A program made the position numbers and the translations under genes. Positions 24,102 through 35,117 of a stretch of DNA of 64,000 nt are shown here, piece after piece. The stretch's first letter is position 1; every line of letters begins with the position of its first letter. This DNA comes from Portulaca oleracea (lineage: Eukaryota > Streptophyta > Magnoliopsida > Caryophyllales > Portulacaceae), in the NCBI GenBank assembly GCA_029582165.1, contig CM055874.1:44337883-44401882 (forward strand), in the 5' to 3' direction. Under the pieces are notes generated by a model. It had not been told where the DNA came from. It ran no database searches and saw only the letters and a list, made by a program, of their open reading frames with translations.

Positions 24102-24115
24102 TTGAAAGCGATTAC
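24102..24115 (+). other. Candidate self-complementary primer-binding site of Copia-2
   Basis: The LTR ends at 24099 and gag starts at 24121, leaving only 21 bases. They contain no TGG-type tRNA primer site. Bases 24102-24115 (TTGAAAGCGATTAC) are the exact reverse complement of 23999-24012 in the LTR. They begin two bases inside the LTR, the usual distance for a primer site, and the 3' end of the LTR-derived strand would point towards the LTR as minus-strand priming needs. The complementarity is seen; use as a self-primer is inferred by analogy with Tf1-type elements. Confidence 0.6.
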
Positions 24116-24120
24116 TATCA

Positions 24121-27100
24121 ATGGCTGCTCCTCCTAAAACCCTCGCTAATATCTACAAAATTGAGCCTTTCGATGGAACTAACTTCAAACGATGGTCCCA
24201 AAAGTTATTGCTGTGTCTGGAACAGTTAGAGATTGATTATGTGTTGTCCTCACCTCATCTTGAAGATCCAGAAGCACCAACACCACCGTCCTGGAATGAC
24301 TATAGGAATCATCTCAAGCACAAGAAGAAGGATTTGACCCTTCAAAAATTAATCAGCCACATGAGAACTGAGGAAACAAATCGTTTGAAAGATAAGATGT
24401 CTTCTCTCTTTTTGAATTCTATTAAAGCTAACCTGGTTGAATCTTCTGTTCCTGCTAATATAGACAGGTTCAAAGGAAAGAATAAGAAGGATCAGAAGCA
24501 ATCCAAGCATCAGAAACAACTGAACAAGCCTAATAATAAAATCCAGAAGCATAAGGTTCTCAGTCATGTCTGTGGCAAACCTGGCCACAAGGCATATCAG
24601 TGCAATCAGAGCAAAGGAGCAGTTCAAACCCACCAGAAACCCGCTGGACAGAATAGTAATCAAGCTAATCTGACTGAGGAGATTGAAGTATTCTGTGCAG
24701 TAACTGTGGAAGCTAATCTCGTGGCTAACAACAACGAGTGGATTCTGGACAATGGAGCAACTAGACATTTCTGCACCAACAAGAATCTGATGCATGACTT
24801 TGAAGAGGTTCCTGATGGTGAACATGTCTTCATGGGCAATTCTTCCAATGTTGCGGTACTAGGTAAATGGAAAGTTCTCCTTAAATTTACTTCTGGAAAA
24901 CCTTTATGCTTGAACAATGTGTTGTATGTCCCTTCCCTTCGTAGAAATCTAGTTTCTAGAAGCCTCCTTGATGTTTCTGGTTTTGAGGTGAACTAAAAGG
25001 CTGGAAAAATTGTTATCCTTCGTAATGGGGTATTTGTTGGGAAGGGGTATCGTAGTGATGGCTTATATGTTCTGAATGTTGCATCTGATGCTAATGGAAA
25101 TGCTTCTACTTCTGCTTATATTCTTTGAACTGTTAACTTTGGCATGGTAGACTTGGATATGTATGCTTCAGAAATGCACTAAAGAACATGAAATTAATTC
25201 CGAATGTTAGCACAGAAAGTTGTTCTAAATGTGATGTTTGTGTTGAGGCGAAATTTGCCAAGAAACCTTTTAAGTCAGTAACTACGAGATCAACTCAGTT
25301 GCTTGAACTTGTTCATTCAGACCTAGCCGACTTTAAGAACACAATGAGCAAAGGAGGAAAGAAATGGTATATTACCTTTGTAGATGACTTCTTAGATATA
25401 CAAAAGTTTACCTTTTGAGGTCTAAAGACGAGGCTGAAGAAGTGTTCTTAAAATATAAGGCAGAAGTTGAGAATCAACTAAACCGGAAAATCAAGAGGCT
25501 TAGGTCTGATAGGGGTGGTGAATTTGACTCAAACTCTTTAGCTGTTTTCTGTGAGAAAAATGGTATTATTCATGAGACTACCGCTCCTTACACCCCTCAA
25601 CAAAATGGTATAGCAGATCGTAAGAACCGTACCCTTAAGGAAATGATGAATGCTATGCTTCCGAGTTCTGGATTGCCTGGTAACATGTGGGGGGAAGCTG
25701 TTTTGACTGCCTGTTTTATTCTCAATAGAGTTCCCCATAAAAAGAGGGATCATACCCCATTTGAACTTTGGAAAGGATATGCCCCGAATTTGAATTATTT
25801 GAAAGTGTGGGGGTGCTTGGCTAAAGTGGCTTTACCTAGTCATAAGCGTACCAACATAGGCCCAAAGACCTTTGATGCTGTTTTTATTGCATATGCTCAA
25901 AATAGTGCTGCCTATCGTTTCATGTCTTTGAGTGATTATTCAATTTCTGAATATAGAGATGCTGAATTTTTGAGCATGTGTTTCCGTTGAAAAAGAATGT
26001 GCCTAATGTGGTAACTGATGTTGTGTCTGATGTAGTACCTGAAAATGTGAGCTTGCTTGTTGCTAGTTCTAGTACTACAAATGTGGAAATTGAGCCTAGA
26101 AGAAGTAAAACACAAAGAACTACAACTGATTTTGGACCTGATTTTGTTACTGCTTTCCTAGTTGAAGTTTTTAATCAATATGATGTGGATGCTTTGATTG
26201 AGGTTTTTGAGACTTTATTTCTAATTGATGAAGATCCAAAAAACCTATGTTGAGGCTATTAGGTCTATTGATGCAACCTTTTGGAAGGAAGCCATTAGAA
26301 GTGAAAAAGATTCCCTAGTGTCTAATAAAACTTGGGAATTAACTGATTTGCCTAAGGGTTGTAGACCTATTAATAGTAAATGGATTTTCAAAAAGAAATT
26401 GAGGTCTAACGGTTCAATTGATAAATATAAGGCCAGACTTTTCATTAGAGGTTTTGACCAAAAGAAAGGGATAGATTATTTCGACACATATTCTCCTGTT
26501 ACGAAAATAAGCACCATTAGAACGTTGATTGCGTTAGCTGCGATTTTTGATCTTGTTGTGCATCAAATGGATGTAAAGACAACTTTTCTTAATGGTGAGT
26601 TAGAGGAAGAAATCTATATGACCCAACCTGAGGGTTGTGAAGTACCAGGTCTGGAGGATAAAGTATGCAGATTGAGAAAATCTCTTTATGGCCTAAAACA
26701 AGCTCCTAAACAGTGGTTTGAGAAGTTTGATAGTTTTCTTGTGAAAAATGGATTTGTTGCAAATTTGTCTGATTCTTGTGTCTATTCCAAGATGATAGGA
26801 TCAGATTGTGTGCTCATATGCTTATATGTTGATGATATGCTGATCTTTGGTACAAATTTGCTTGTAGTCAATGAGACTAAAATGTTGTTGTCTTCTTTGT
26901 TTGAAATGAAAGATATGGGTGGAGCTGATGTGATCTTAGGGGTTAAAATTCGGAAAACCAACTCTGGTTATGCTTTGTGTCAGTCACACTATATTGAGAA
27001 AGTGTTAAAGAAATTTAACATGTTTGATGTGACACCTGTTAGAACTCCCTACGATCCCAGTATACCTTTAAAGAAGAACAACGGTCCTAGTGTGTCTCAA

Positions 27101-27775
27101 TCTGAGTATGCTAAAATTATAGGAAGTGTAATGTTTTTGATGAACTTTACTCGTCCTGATATTGCTTATGCTGTGAGTAGATTGAGTCGCTACACTCATA
27201 ATCCTAGTCAAGAACATTGGAATGCACTTCATCGTTTGCTTAAGTATCTAAAAGGTACAATGGATTGGTGTTTGCACTTTAATAAATTTCCTGCTGTTGT
27301 AGAAGGATATTGTGATGCAAACTGGATTTCTGATAATGATGAAGTTAGTTCTACTAGTGGTTATGTTTTTACCTTGGGTGGAGGGGCTATCTCGTGGAAG
27401 TCTGCAAAACAGACTTGCATAGCCCGCTCTACCATGGAATATGTGTTTATTGCTCTTGAGTTGGCAGGTCAAGAAGCAGAGTGGCTTAGAGGTCTGTTAG
27501 CAGACGTGCCACTATGGGGGAAACAAGAGACACCTATCTCTATACATTGTGACTCACAGGCAGCAATTGGAGTGGCTCATAACAGTGTCTACAACGGGAA
27601 AAGGAGACATATCCATGTTAGACACAGTCCAGTGAGACAATTGCTAAAGCATGGAGTAATATCCTTGCAGTATGTGAGATCCGAGAAGTATTTGGCGGAT
27701 CCTCTCACTAAGGGGTTGACTAGACGAGTTGTTCTAGAGGCATCGAGGGGGATAGGGCTTAAGCCTATGACTTGA
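24121..27775 (+). pseudogene. Copia-2 gag-pol, broken
   Basis: Gag-protease frame 24121-24996 starts MAAPPKTLANIYKIEPFDG. Gag appears internally deleted: the PTPP segment near codon 59 joins directly to SWNDYRNHLKHKKK, which normally lies well downstream. The zinc knuckle lacks its first Cys (SHVCGKPGHKAYQC), and the protease motif is DNG instead of DSG (24748-24756). A stop ends the frame at 24996. Integrase pieces follow in other frames (25188-25418 with HSDLADF; 25415-25990 with SDRGGEF), and the catalytic Glu is Asp (25616-25618). RT-RNase H at 26225-27775 is a long open frame with YVDD (26824-26835), DANW and RHIHVRH motifs. At least four frame changes are needed to read through. The element cannot supply its own proteins. 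Confidence 0.93.
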
Positions 27776-28371
27776 AGAGGTATGGTGGATACCAATTATT
27801 TGGTCCAACGAAACCATACTAATCTTCGAGGTGCACTACATCCTTATCCCCATGGTGCAAAGTAGTGCTTCTAAGGTTGAGATTATTCTCTTAATGAATC
27901 CACGCCCTTTGTGGGGGGTGCTTGTGAGACGCACTGAAGGATTCACCGATTGTTTATTGTAAGGATGAGCTAATTGCTCTTAATAATTTCATAGTCACAT
28001 TTGTGGTGGTCTATGTTGAGATAGACTTGATGTAATTACCTACGTAAGTGTGAAGGTTTGGCCGCCTTCTGTGAGAGATTTGGGCTATCTCTCTAGAGCA
28101 CTTATGAGTCCCAAGGTGTGCGCATGGCCATAAAGGCGCAAATGTTGTTATCGCGGAGTATGTTTTTCTGTAGGTTGATACGTGTTGTGGGGGTCTCAAT
28201 CAAAGTCTTCCAAGTTCAAGGCCTAGTCCACTTGTTAGATTATTGACTATTGCCTCACATCACTAATGTGTCAATTCAAATCGAAAGATATTGACACCTA
28301 AATATCTGACCTGTTTTGCCTAGTTTTTCCTTTCCTTTTCTTGACTTCTTTGTAAGCCATTAGTGGGGGAT
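27776..28371 (+). other. Copia-2 3' non-coding region and polypurine tract
   Basis: About 600 bp between the RNase H stop and the 3' LTR with no open frame of note. It ends in the purine-rich AGTGGGGGAT immediately before the LTR. Confidence 0.8.
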
Positions 28372-28810
28372 TGTTGGTAATGGCTAAATATAGTGGTTTT
28401 CCTTTTTTAGTCACCTTGTTGGTAATGGCTACAATTAGTCATGTTCCTTTTTTAGTTAGTCTTTTTTTGTGGTTCCCCCTTTTTACCTTTTTTTGTGTTT
28501 GCTTGGCTTCAGGGCTCCTATAAATTGGAGCCTCTGGAGGACTGCGTTCATCATCGAATACAATTCCCTTCTCCTCTCCTCTCCTCTTCCTTTCTGGGCA
28601 CACAGTTTTGCATACTCCATATTTTTGGCCATGAGTGCACGTGTCCCGGGATAATCTGAGTTAACCTTGGGGAGCGACCGACAATTCCGATTGGCACCGA
28701 GGTCGGGCCGTAATCGCTTTCAAGGCAGTGGTTCTTCCACGGCTCAGTTTTCTTGTGTTCTCCACAGCCTTGATTCGTTTCTTTCTCAGCAGCCTTGGTT
28801 TTTTCCAACA
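28372..28810 (+). repeat. Copia-2 3' LTR
   Basis: 439 bp, TGTTGGTAATGG to CCAACA. It keeps GTAATCGCTTTCAA (28710-28723). It differs from the 5' LTR mainly near the T-rich stretch before the TATA box. Confidence 0.95.
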
Positions 28811-28815
28811 TATAC

Positions 28816-29273
28816 ATCAAACACCTACTGTAAATTCTGACCTTTCAACCGATCATACACAAAGTACGTGACTATAGATGCGCTAGCTAGCATCCTTTAT
28901 GAGTCAATGCTAGAAACGTAGCAATTAATATACTAATTAATTTTACCCAAACAGAAAACCAACTTAATTATTGCTAAGCATGAAAAACTAACTTCTTACT
29001 AAATCTTAATACTGGCAGCACATCAAGCACAGAACCATAGAAAAATAAACTAACAAAATTTTACCCACTAGTCCATTGGAAGGCAAGTTAAGAAACCATA
29101 TTCATATATTCCAATTAAGGCAATACATTTGGTGTACTTTACAAATATAAAACTGGAAAAAACAAATGGTACCTCAATTAATAAGGTGACGGGGTAAACA
29201 GATGGTGGCATAATCAGCTGGTGGCGACGTCAACAGCTGTGAACTCTGGTGACAACTTGGTGGAGAACATTGA
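28816..29273. other. Intergenic, no gene seen
   Basis: AT-rich sequence with no recognised feature. Confidence 0.4.
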
Positions 29274-29520
29274 GGCCCTATTCTTTTCTGTAGTATTTTT
29301 GCGGTATGGTGTGGTGTGGTGTGGTGGAATTATGGTAGGTGTGGTGAAATTGTGATAGGTTATTGGTATGTGGGATAGGTGAGGAGAGAGAATGTAAAAA
29401 GTAGAGGAGAAAAGTGAGGAGAGAAAAAAGTAATGATTTGTGGTAAAGTGTGGTGGCTTATGATAAATTGCGGTATGATGTGGCACCGGAGTTTGCCAAC
29501 CGCAGAAAAAGAACAGGGCC
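29274..29520. mobile_element. MITE with GGCCCTRTTCTTTT ends
   Basis: 247 bp between TGA (29271-29273) and TGA (29521-29523). Left end GGCCCTATTCTTTTCTG and right end CAGAAAAAGAACAGGGCC are inverted copies. Interior is rich in GTGTGGTGTGG and TTGCGGTATG words. Three-base duplication and ends suggest the PIF/Harbinger (Tourist) group. Confidence 0.82.
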
Positions 29521-29523
29521 TGA

Positions 29524-30022
29524 GAGATAGAACGAATGCAATTTGCAGTAAAAAAATGAACGGTGCAGTATTACGCGTTTTTTGGGAACGACTTATTACT
29601 ACGAATTAACTTTGGACTAAAGTTTCATTCACTAACCCTTGACTTGAATTACACCTACTCTATTACCACAGCTCTATAATACACACCACAGTAATAAGAG
29701 CGCCCACAAAATACCTAGAGTTAAAATTTTCAAATATTTACACAAATGTTATTAAATACTGAAAATGATAAGCATTTTGAATCAAAATGCTTATTAATTA
29801 TTTGAATTTTACTTGAATTACTCTAAAATTTATATATGTGCATATTTAGTTTATGATAAATTTATTTTTCATTACTTTGAAGATTATTGCATGTTGTCTA
29901 TAAACTGTATACAAATAATTTTAGTTATAGTTTTCCTGAAATATAGAATTATATATAAACTGTGCATTTTCTATTAAGATTGATATGGTAAGACCATCAT
30001 TTATATTTTTGGACATAGGTAT
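29524..30022. other. Intergenic, no gene seen
   Basis: AT-rich, no feature recognised. Confidence 0.4.
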
Positions 30023-30202
30023 TGTTGGATTTCACCTATGAGTAAAAATGTCTTACATCGAAAAAATAAAGAGAAACAGCATAGTATATAAATCAAGTGG
30101 GCTACTCCTTCTAACACCTAGTGGTTTTAAGATGGAACCTCATTTAACTCGTGTACCATGGGCCTTGGTTGAAGTGGGCTCCCGCCTTAGATCTCCCCAA
30201 CA
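30023..30202. mobile_element. Solo LTR of a TRIM-like miniature retrotransposon
   Basis: 180 bp beginning TGTTGGATTTCACC and ending CTCCCCAACA, with ACATCGAAAAAAT and CAAGTGGGCTACTCC words of the kind found in plant TRIM/SMART LTRs. GTAT precedes and follows it (30019-30022 and 30203-30206), a probable target duplication. No second LTR or interior lies nearby, so it is solo. The open frame inside it is not a gene. Confidence 0.75.
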
Positions 30203-31604
30203 GTATATTCTTATAGTTGACAAATATATGTAATTATTAGAGAAAATACTATTAAAAATTATAAAAATATGAATTACAAAAAGTTCAAGATAATTATTAT
30301 TCATTTTGAATCGATACATGTATTATTATCCTTTAAAATATTAGTATGATTTTTCAGAAACCATGGTCAAAGGGGCTTTGTAGTTCTTTTTTTTTTTTTT
30401 TTTTGGCTAGTGGCTTTGTAGTTAGTTATATATATCCTGCATTCTTGCCAAATTTTGTCCTAGTTTTCTAGTAGATTGTTTTCTTCAATTGTTTTTTTAA
30501 GATTGAATAAAGATATTAAAATGTTATCGTACCTTTTAAACGACGTTCAATATAATTTAAAGTACTATCACTACAATACTTAAGGAAACAACCCCAGTTT
30601 TTAACAAATATTAATTTAGGTATGGCAAGATTTTGACCGATCTGAGATATCCTTATCCTTATAATCGGTAAACAAAAATCGAAATTGCATTTAACCTTAA
30701 TTTTTTGACAGTTATTGTTAATTATCAATTATAAAAAGTTTGGAATGTGTTGCCTACGCTAATAATTAAAATTGACATTCTAACAAATGAACCACATTTG
30801 TTAGGCATATTTTAGATGTCTTTTTATAAATTTTAAAAAATATCGATAAAAGTATGATTTTATACAATTTATATATATTATTATAGTTATAAAAGAGTCA
30901 ATCATGTAATTTTTTTTTTTCAATTTAATTTACAAATATATAGGTTTTATACAATGACAAAACACTTAAATGTGTCTTGCGTAAAATATTTATCATTTTC
31001 GTTTTACAAGCGTCATCGTATCAAGATGACAAGTTTACAACCAAACATATGTGCAGATTTTATAGGTTAATTACCTTCACTGTTGTTTTATTGATTTTAT
31101 TAAGTCGTAATTTGATGAAAGTGGATACACATATGTACACGCCAATCTTTGCCTACAATTTAATTTGTTGGTAGACAGGTCAGCAATTGTGCCTAATTAA
31201 TCAAAGTCAACTTAACTTTACTTGACATGCTTGTACAATTTAATTTGTCGAAAAAGTCGTTCAAGATGATCTTATATGTCATCCTTTTCTGACTTCGCTA
31301 ACGCTTTTTATTATTCATTCGTACAATCACGGATTGATTACACCAAACTTTTAATTTATATATACATATATATGTTACTCCTATAACTTAAAATATAAAT
31401 TTATCACTAGCCCTCCGATTATAAACTTAAAGTTAAAGGAATATTTGTAACATCAACATTTTAGGTTTAACAATAATTAGTATAAGGGAACCTATTACAA
31501 TATAAAATTATCTCAATTATTATTAAGCTTTCAACTATCAGGTTGCTTCCACATGATATTAGAGCCAAGCTAGATAAGAGGTTTGAGACTCAAATATCTT
31601 CAAC

Positions 31605-31605
<1 letters not shown>
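30203..31605. other. Intergenic with a dispersed repeat
   Basis: No gene. About 30725-31010 resembles 9838-10110. Its end (CTTGCGTAAAATATTTATCATTTTCG) also recalls the right end of the intron-1 Mutator-like MITEs, so it may be a distant relative. Confidence 0.45.
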
Positions 31606-31644
<39 letters not shown>

Positions 31645-31648
<4 letters not shown>

Positions 31649-32180
31649 AAATTGGATTCTAATAATCCCTACTTTTGCAAATTGGATGGCAATAATCCCT
31701 ACTTTAAATTTGTATTTTGGTGGTCCAAAAAAAAAAATTGTATTGTAGTGGTACCAAATCCATCACCACATTCTTTTTATTTTTTTCATGTCTATCCTAT
31801 ATTGTTTTTATTTTTTTCGTTCCTACCCCCAGATAGGTAATGACGTGTAGTTGCTAAAATATTTTTTAAATTATTTTTTTGAGATTCCGAGCAATTATTA
31901 TGATTTTTTAAAAAGAATAAAATTGAAAAAACCATAAAAAATAGAAAAAAAATTCAAAAAAATTGGGAGAAGTGTTGTAAATTCATTAAAAATCGTGGTA
32001 AAGTGTTATACAAAGTTTTGAGTCAAATGCAACACAAAATCTATGATATTTAGGGTATACTCACGATTATGTCCCACTACAATACAATTTTATTTTTATT
32101 TTGGACCACCAGAATACAAATTGAAAGTAGGGATTATTGTCATCCAATTTGGAAAAGTAGGGATTATTAGAATCCAATTT

Positions 32181-32184
<4 letters not shown>
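31645..32184. mobile_element. MITE inserted in a (TA)n microsatellite (copy 1)
   Basis: 540 bp. Left end AGGGAAATTGGATTCTAATA and its inverted copy at the right end match for more than 30 bp; both are followed inward by AATCCCTACTTTTSCAAATTGGAT and further paired sequence. The element sits between two (TA)n tracts, 31606-31644 and 32185-32224. The interior is AT-rich and non-coding. Confidence 0.85.
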
Positions 32185-32224
<40 letters not shown>

Positions 32225-32226
<2 letters not shown>

Positions 32227-33160
32227 AAAATTGAAAATTGAATTCTAATAATCTCTACTTTCACCAAATACTACAACATATTCTGCCATTTTGCTATGCT
32301 TTTGAAGCTAATTTGCAACGCTGAAAAACGTCGGCGGATGATTCACCGAGGCTAAGAAAAGCATCGGCAAATCAAGTGTCAAGAGCCTTGGCGACATTTT
32401 TTGCGTTCGGATGTGCGACAGTTTATAGTGACGACCTAGTTAAATTTCTTGGCGCTTCCTGGCATCGCGAAACACAGTTTGCAGCTAGATACAAATTGGT
32501 TGGTGGGAAAAGGGCGATGCTTCGTTATTTGGCGCCAAGTGCGTGATTTATGGCGGAAAATTTCCTTGACACTTGTTTTTGTAGTTAATTTATTGGCGGG
32601 AAACTCATGAACATTTACTATTACTTTTTTCTTTTTTGGAATTAACATCACAATTATATATTGTTTTCGTTTTTGCAATAATCTCTACTTTCATTTTGGA
32701 TTCTAGTGGTCCAAAAATAAAATAAAATTGGATTGTAGTGCTACAAAACCCATCTCCACATTCTTTTTTATTTTTTTTCATTCCTGCCCCATATTGTTTT
32801 TGTTTTTTCATTCCTGCCCCAAAAAAGGTAATGAAGTGTAGTTACTAAAAGATTTTTTTATTTTTTATTTTTGAGAATCAAAACAATTATTGTGATTTTT
32901 TAAAAGGAATAAAAGTGAAAATATCGTAAAAAAAAAGAAAAAGATTGAGAAAAATGTTGTAAATTCATTAAAATTCATGGTAAAATGTTATACTAAGTTT
33001 TGAATCAAATGTAACTCAAAGTCTATGATATTTAGAGTATACTCTCAGTGGTGTCCCATAAGAATCCAATTTTTTTTAATCACCAGAATCTAAAATGAAA
33101 GTAGGGATTATTACTACAAAATTGGTGCAAGTATGGATTATTAGAATCCAATTTTCCTTA
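32225..33160. mobile_element. Same MITE family (copy 2), interrupted
   Basis: Left end near 32238 (GAATTCTAATAATCTCTACTTTC) and right end near 33158 (TTAGAATCCAATTTTCCTTA) match copy 1. Its interior (TGGTCCAAAAATAAAA and following) is also shared. A 0.3-kb CACTA-like element (32269-32586) has been inserted near the left end. Confidence 0.75.
32269..32586. mobile_element. CACTA-like MITE
   Basis: About 318 bp. Left end TACTACAACA and right end TTTTTGTAGTT are inverted near-matches to the CACTACAA terminus of CACTA elements, each with one changed terminal base. Interior is GC-richer than its surroundings, with GGCG and CGTCGG words. No transposase. Confidence 0.6.
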
Positions 33161-33185
33161 GCTCAAATGGTTTAACATTCACTGC

Positions 33186-33875
33186 CCTTTATGGGTGAGA
33201 ATTGGGTTGGGTATGGATGGGCACGGTCCATACCACGTTTTACCCAAAGATTATAAGACCTTACTTATACCCTACCCATGTCTCTTAATACCTACATGGA
33301 TATTGCCTACATGGGTAATACCCACTTGGGCCATGGGTATTCATTGGGTATTCAACTAACTATTTTTATTTTGTATTCTAACGTTTTAGATAATAAATTT
33401 ATATTTGGAATTCAAAATTCATATTTGAACTTTTTTTAATATATCCTATCATATTATTATAAAGTTTCAATTTAAATCGTTAAAATTGAATTTTAATTTA
33501 AAGTTTCAGTTAGTTTTTGCGGCGAAAAATGTTTATATATGTCGCGATAAATGTTATCGAATAAAAAGAATTAGGAGCTCAAAATTCATATTTGATCTTT
33601 TTTAATCAATACTATCGTATTACAAAGTTTCATGTCAAACCGATAAAGTTGAATTTTGCCTTAAATTTCAGTATATAAACGCAAAAAATCTCGATATGCA
33701 TATAGTTAAGACATCAATGGGTATATGGATACCCATGAATAATGGATACCCACACCAAATTATGGGTAACTCATACCCATCCTACCCATTACCCATCTCT
33801 AATGGGTTTTACCCACCCATTATGAGTGGGTAAGGGGTGGGTACCCAATATATGGGTATCAATTCCCACCCCTAC
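33186..33875. repeat. TACCCAT/ATGGGTA word-rich foldback repeat
   Basis: Both ends are dense in TACCCAT and ATGGGTA words in opposite orientation (GAGAATTGGGTTGGGTATGG at left, GGGTATCAATTCCCACCCC at right) around an AT-rich centre. Non-coding, probably an old MITE. Confidence 0.65.
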
Positions 33876-34999
33876 TCCCCTTAAACAAAATCTCAAGCTT
33901 ATGCATTGTAAACAGGAAAAAATAAATCTGTAATGCAATTGTTATATGATCCACCGTAGCGTACCTACCTAAGTACGTAATTTATATTAAAAATTTTTAA
34001 AAATTTATCATTATTAATTATAAAATTCATCATTAATTTATCACCCCGGACCCCCAATTGTAGGGACGCTTTATGCATCAGCCTGCCCTTTTATCATTAA
34101 TTTATATAATGTACCGAAACAGAGAGCGAAGACTTGGCATCCGTAACATCCTTACAAAAACTCATTCAACCGAAGTTGAGCTTTTTTTTGGGGGGGGGGG
34201 GTGTTAGGGTTGGGGTTGATGTCTCTCAATCTCAGAGAGGGCCCGTCAAATTTTGACCAACCAAATAACCCCATTTTATTTGACCTGAAAGATTGGGTTT
34301 GATCACCAAAAATTCGTCTGAATTTTTAAAGCGGCCAACTGGTAATTGTCCAATTTAAAACTAGGTCGGGACCGAGTATGAAAACTGGGTCCATGTTCAA
34401 ATTCCGGGGAAAATTCAGGGTTAACCATTCCGGACAATCGGACAGTGTTCGAACTCGGTCTGTCAATGAACTGAGGTCGACTTTTAAATTAACGTCATGT
34501 ACAATTCAAACATCGAACAATTTGCACATCGAACAATCGGGCAATGTTTGATCAATTCCAACATTAAAATTATGGACTTGCCTTTACATACAATTCAGAC
34601 ATCCTAGTCCGAACAGCGAACATATGGGACTGGTCTAGTTACGGCTTTAGTGTTTGAATTGCGTATCAAACAAGGTTTGAATAACAGGTTTTTGACCGAA
34701 TAATTGATTTGACCCAATCATAAATTACCCTGACCCAAATTTTTGTCATACCTATTCTCAAATTACACGTATTTAACCAAAAATAATAAATAATATTAAT
34801 ATGGCATAGAACTACCAATTTTCTACCAGTAACATTGGCTATGACACAATTGTGTTTGTACCCATTTCTATGGTTACATTCGTCAACCTAACTCAGAAAT
34901 ACCGGTACCTGTGGCAGATATGTCTAGCACACACAACCTCAGAATACCAAATTTACAAACTGTCGAATTGGTGATACTGAGCAGAGCATCCCTTTCAAC
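33876..34999. other. Intergenic, word-rich repeat
   Basis: No gene. T8G12 homopolymer at 34182-34201. About 34250-34760 repeats CGGACAAT, TTCGAACA and GACCGA words like the repeats at 14401-14760 and 17370-17730. Confidence 0.5.
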
Positions 35000-35117
35000 T
35001 CAGAAAAATAAAATAAAATAAAAATCATAATGCTGATGAGCAACTGATGTGTTTGTCTGTGGTCAATTTGCTGATGAGACGCTCAAATATACATGAAACC
35101 GCTATACTGAGATCAAG

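Larger units (their letters stand above)
23639..28815 (+). mobile_element. Ty1/copia retrotransposon with intact ends (Copia-2), non-autonomous
   Basis: LTRs at 23644-24099 and 28372-28810 are flanked by a perfect 5-bp target duplication, TATAC (23639-23643 and 28811-28815). Order: 5' LTR, unusual primer region, gag, protease, integrase, RT, RNase H, about 600 bp of non-coding sequence, polypurine tract AGTGGGGGAT, 3' LTR. The LTRs differ by about 16 substitutions and one indel of about 17 bp (roughly 4% by eye), so this copy is younger than Copia-1. The interior is badly damaged. Confidence 0.95.

Noticed and set aside
24349..24825. 158-codon minus-strand frame within Copia-2
   Set aside because: Antisense shadow of gag-protease; the plus strand carries the recognised domains.
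31545..31605. AGAGCCAAGC...AGGTTTGAGACTC, similar to sequence near tRNA-iMet primer sites
   Set aside because: No LTR next to it and no downstream gag; too short to call.
31583..32267. Open frames translating as YIYIYI
   Set aside because: Produced by the TA microsatellites.
33160..33910. Possible tRNA-derived SINE split by the TACCCAT repeat (GCTCAAATGGTT ... TTAAACAAAATCTCAAGC)
   Set aside because: Only short flanks agree; I cannot see convincing A and B boxes or a poly-A end.
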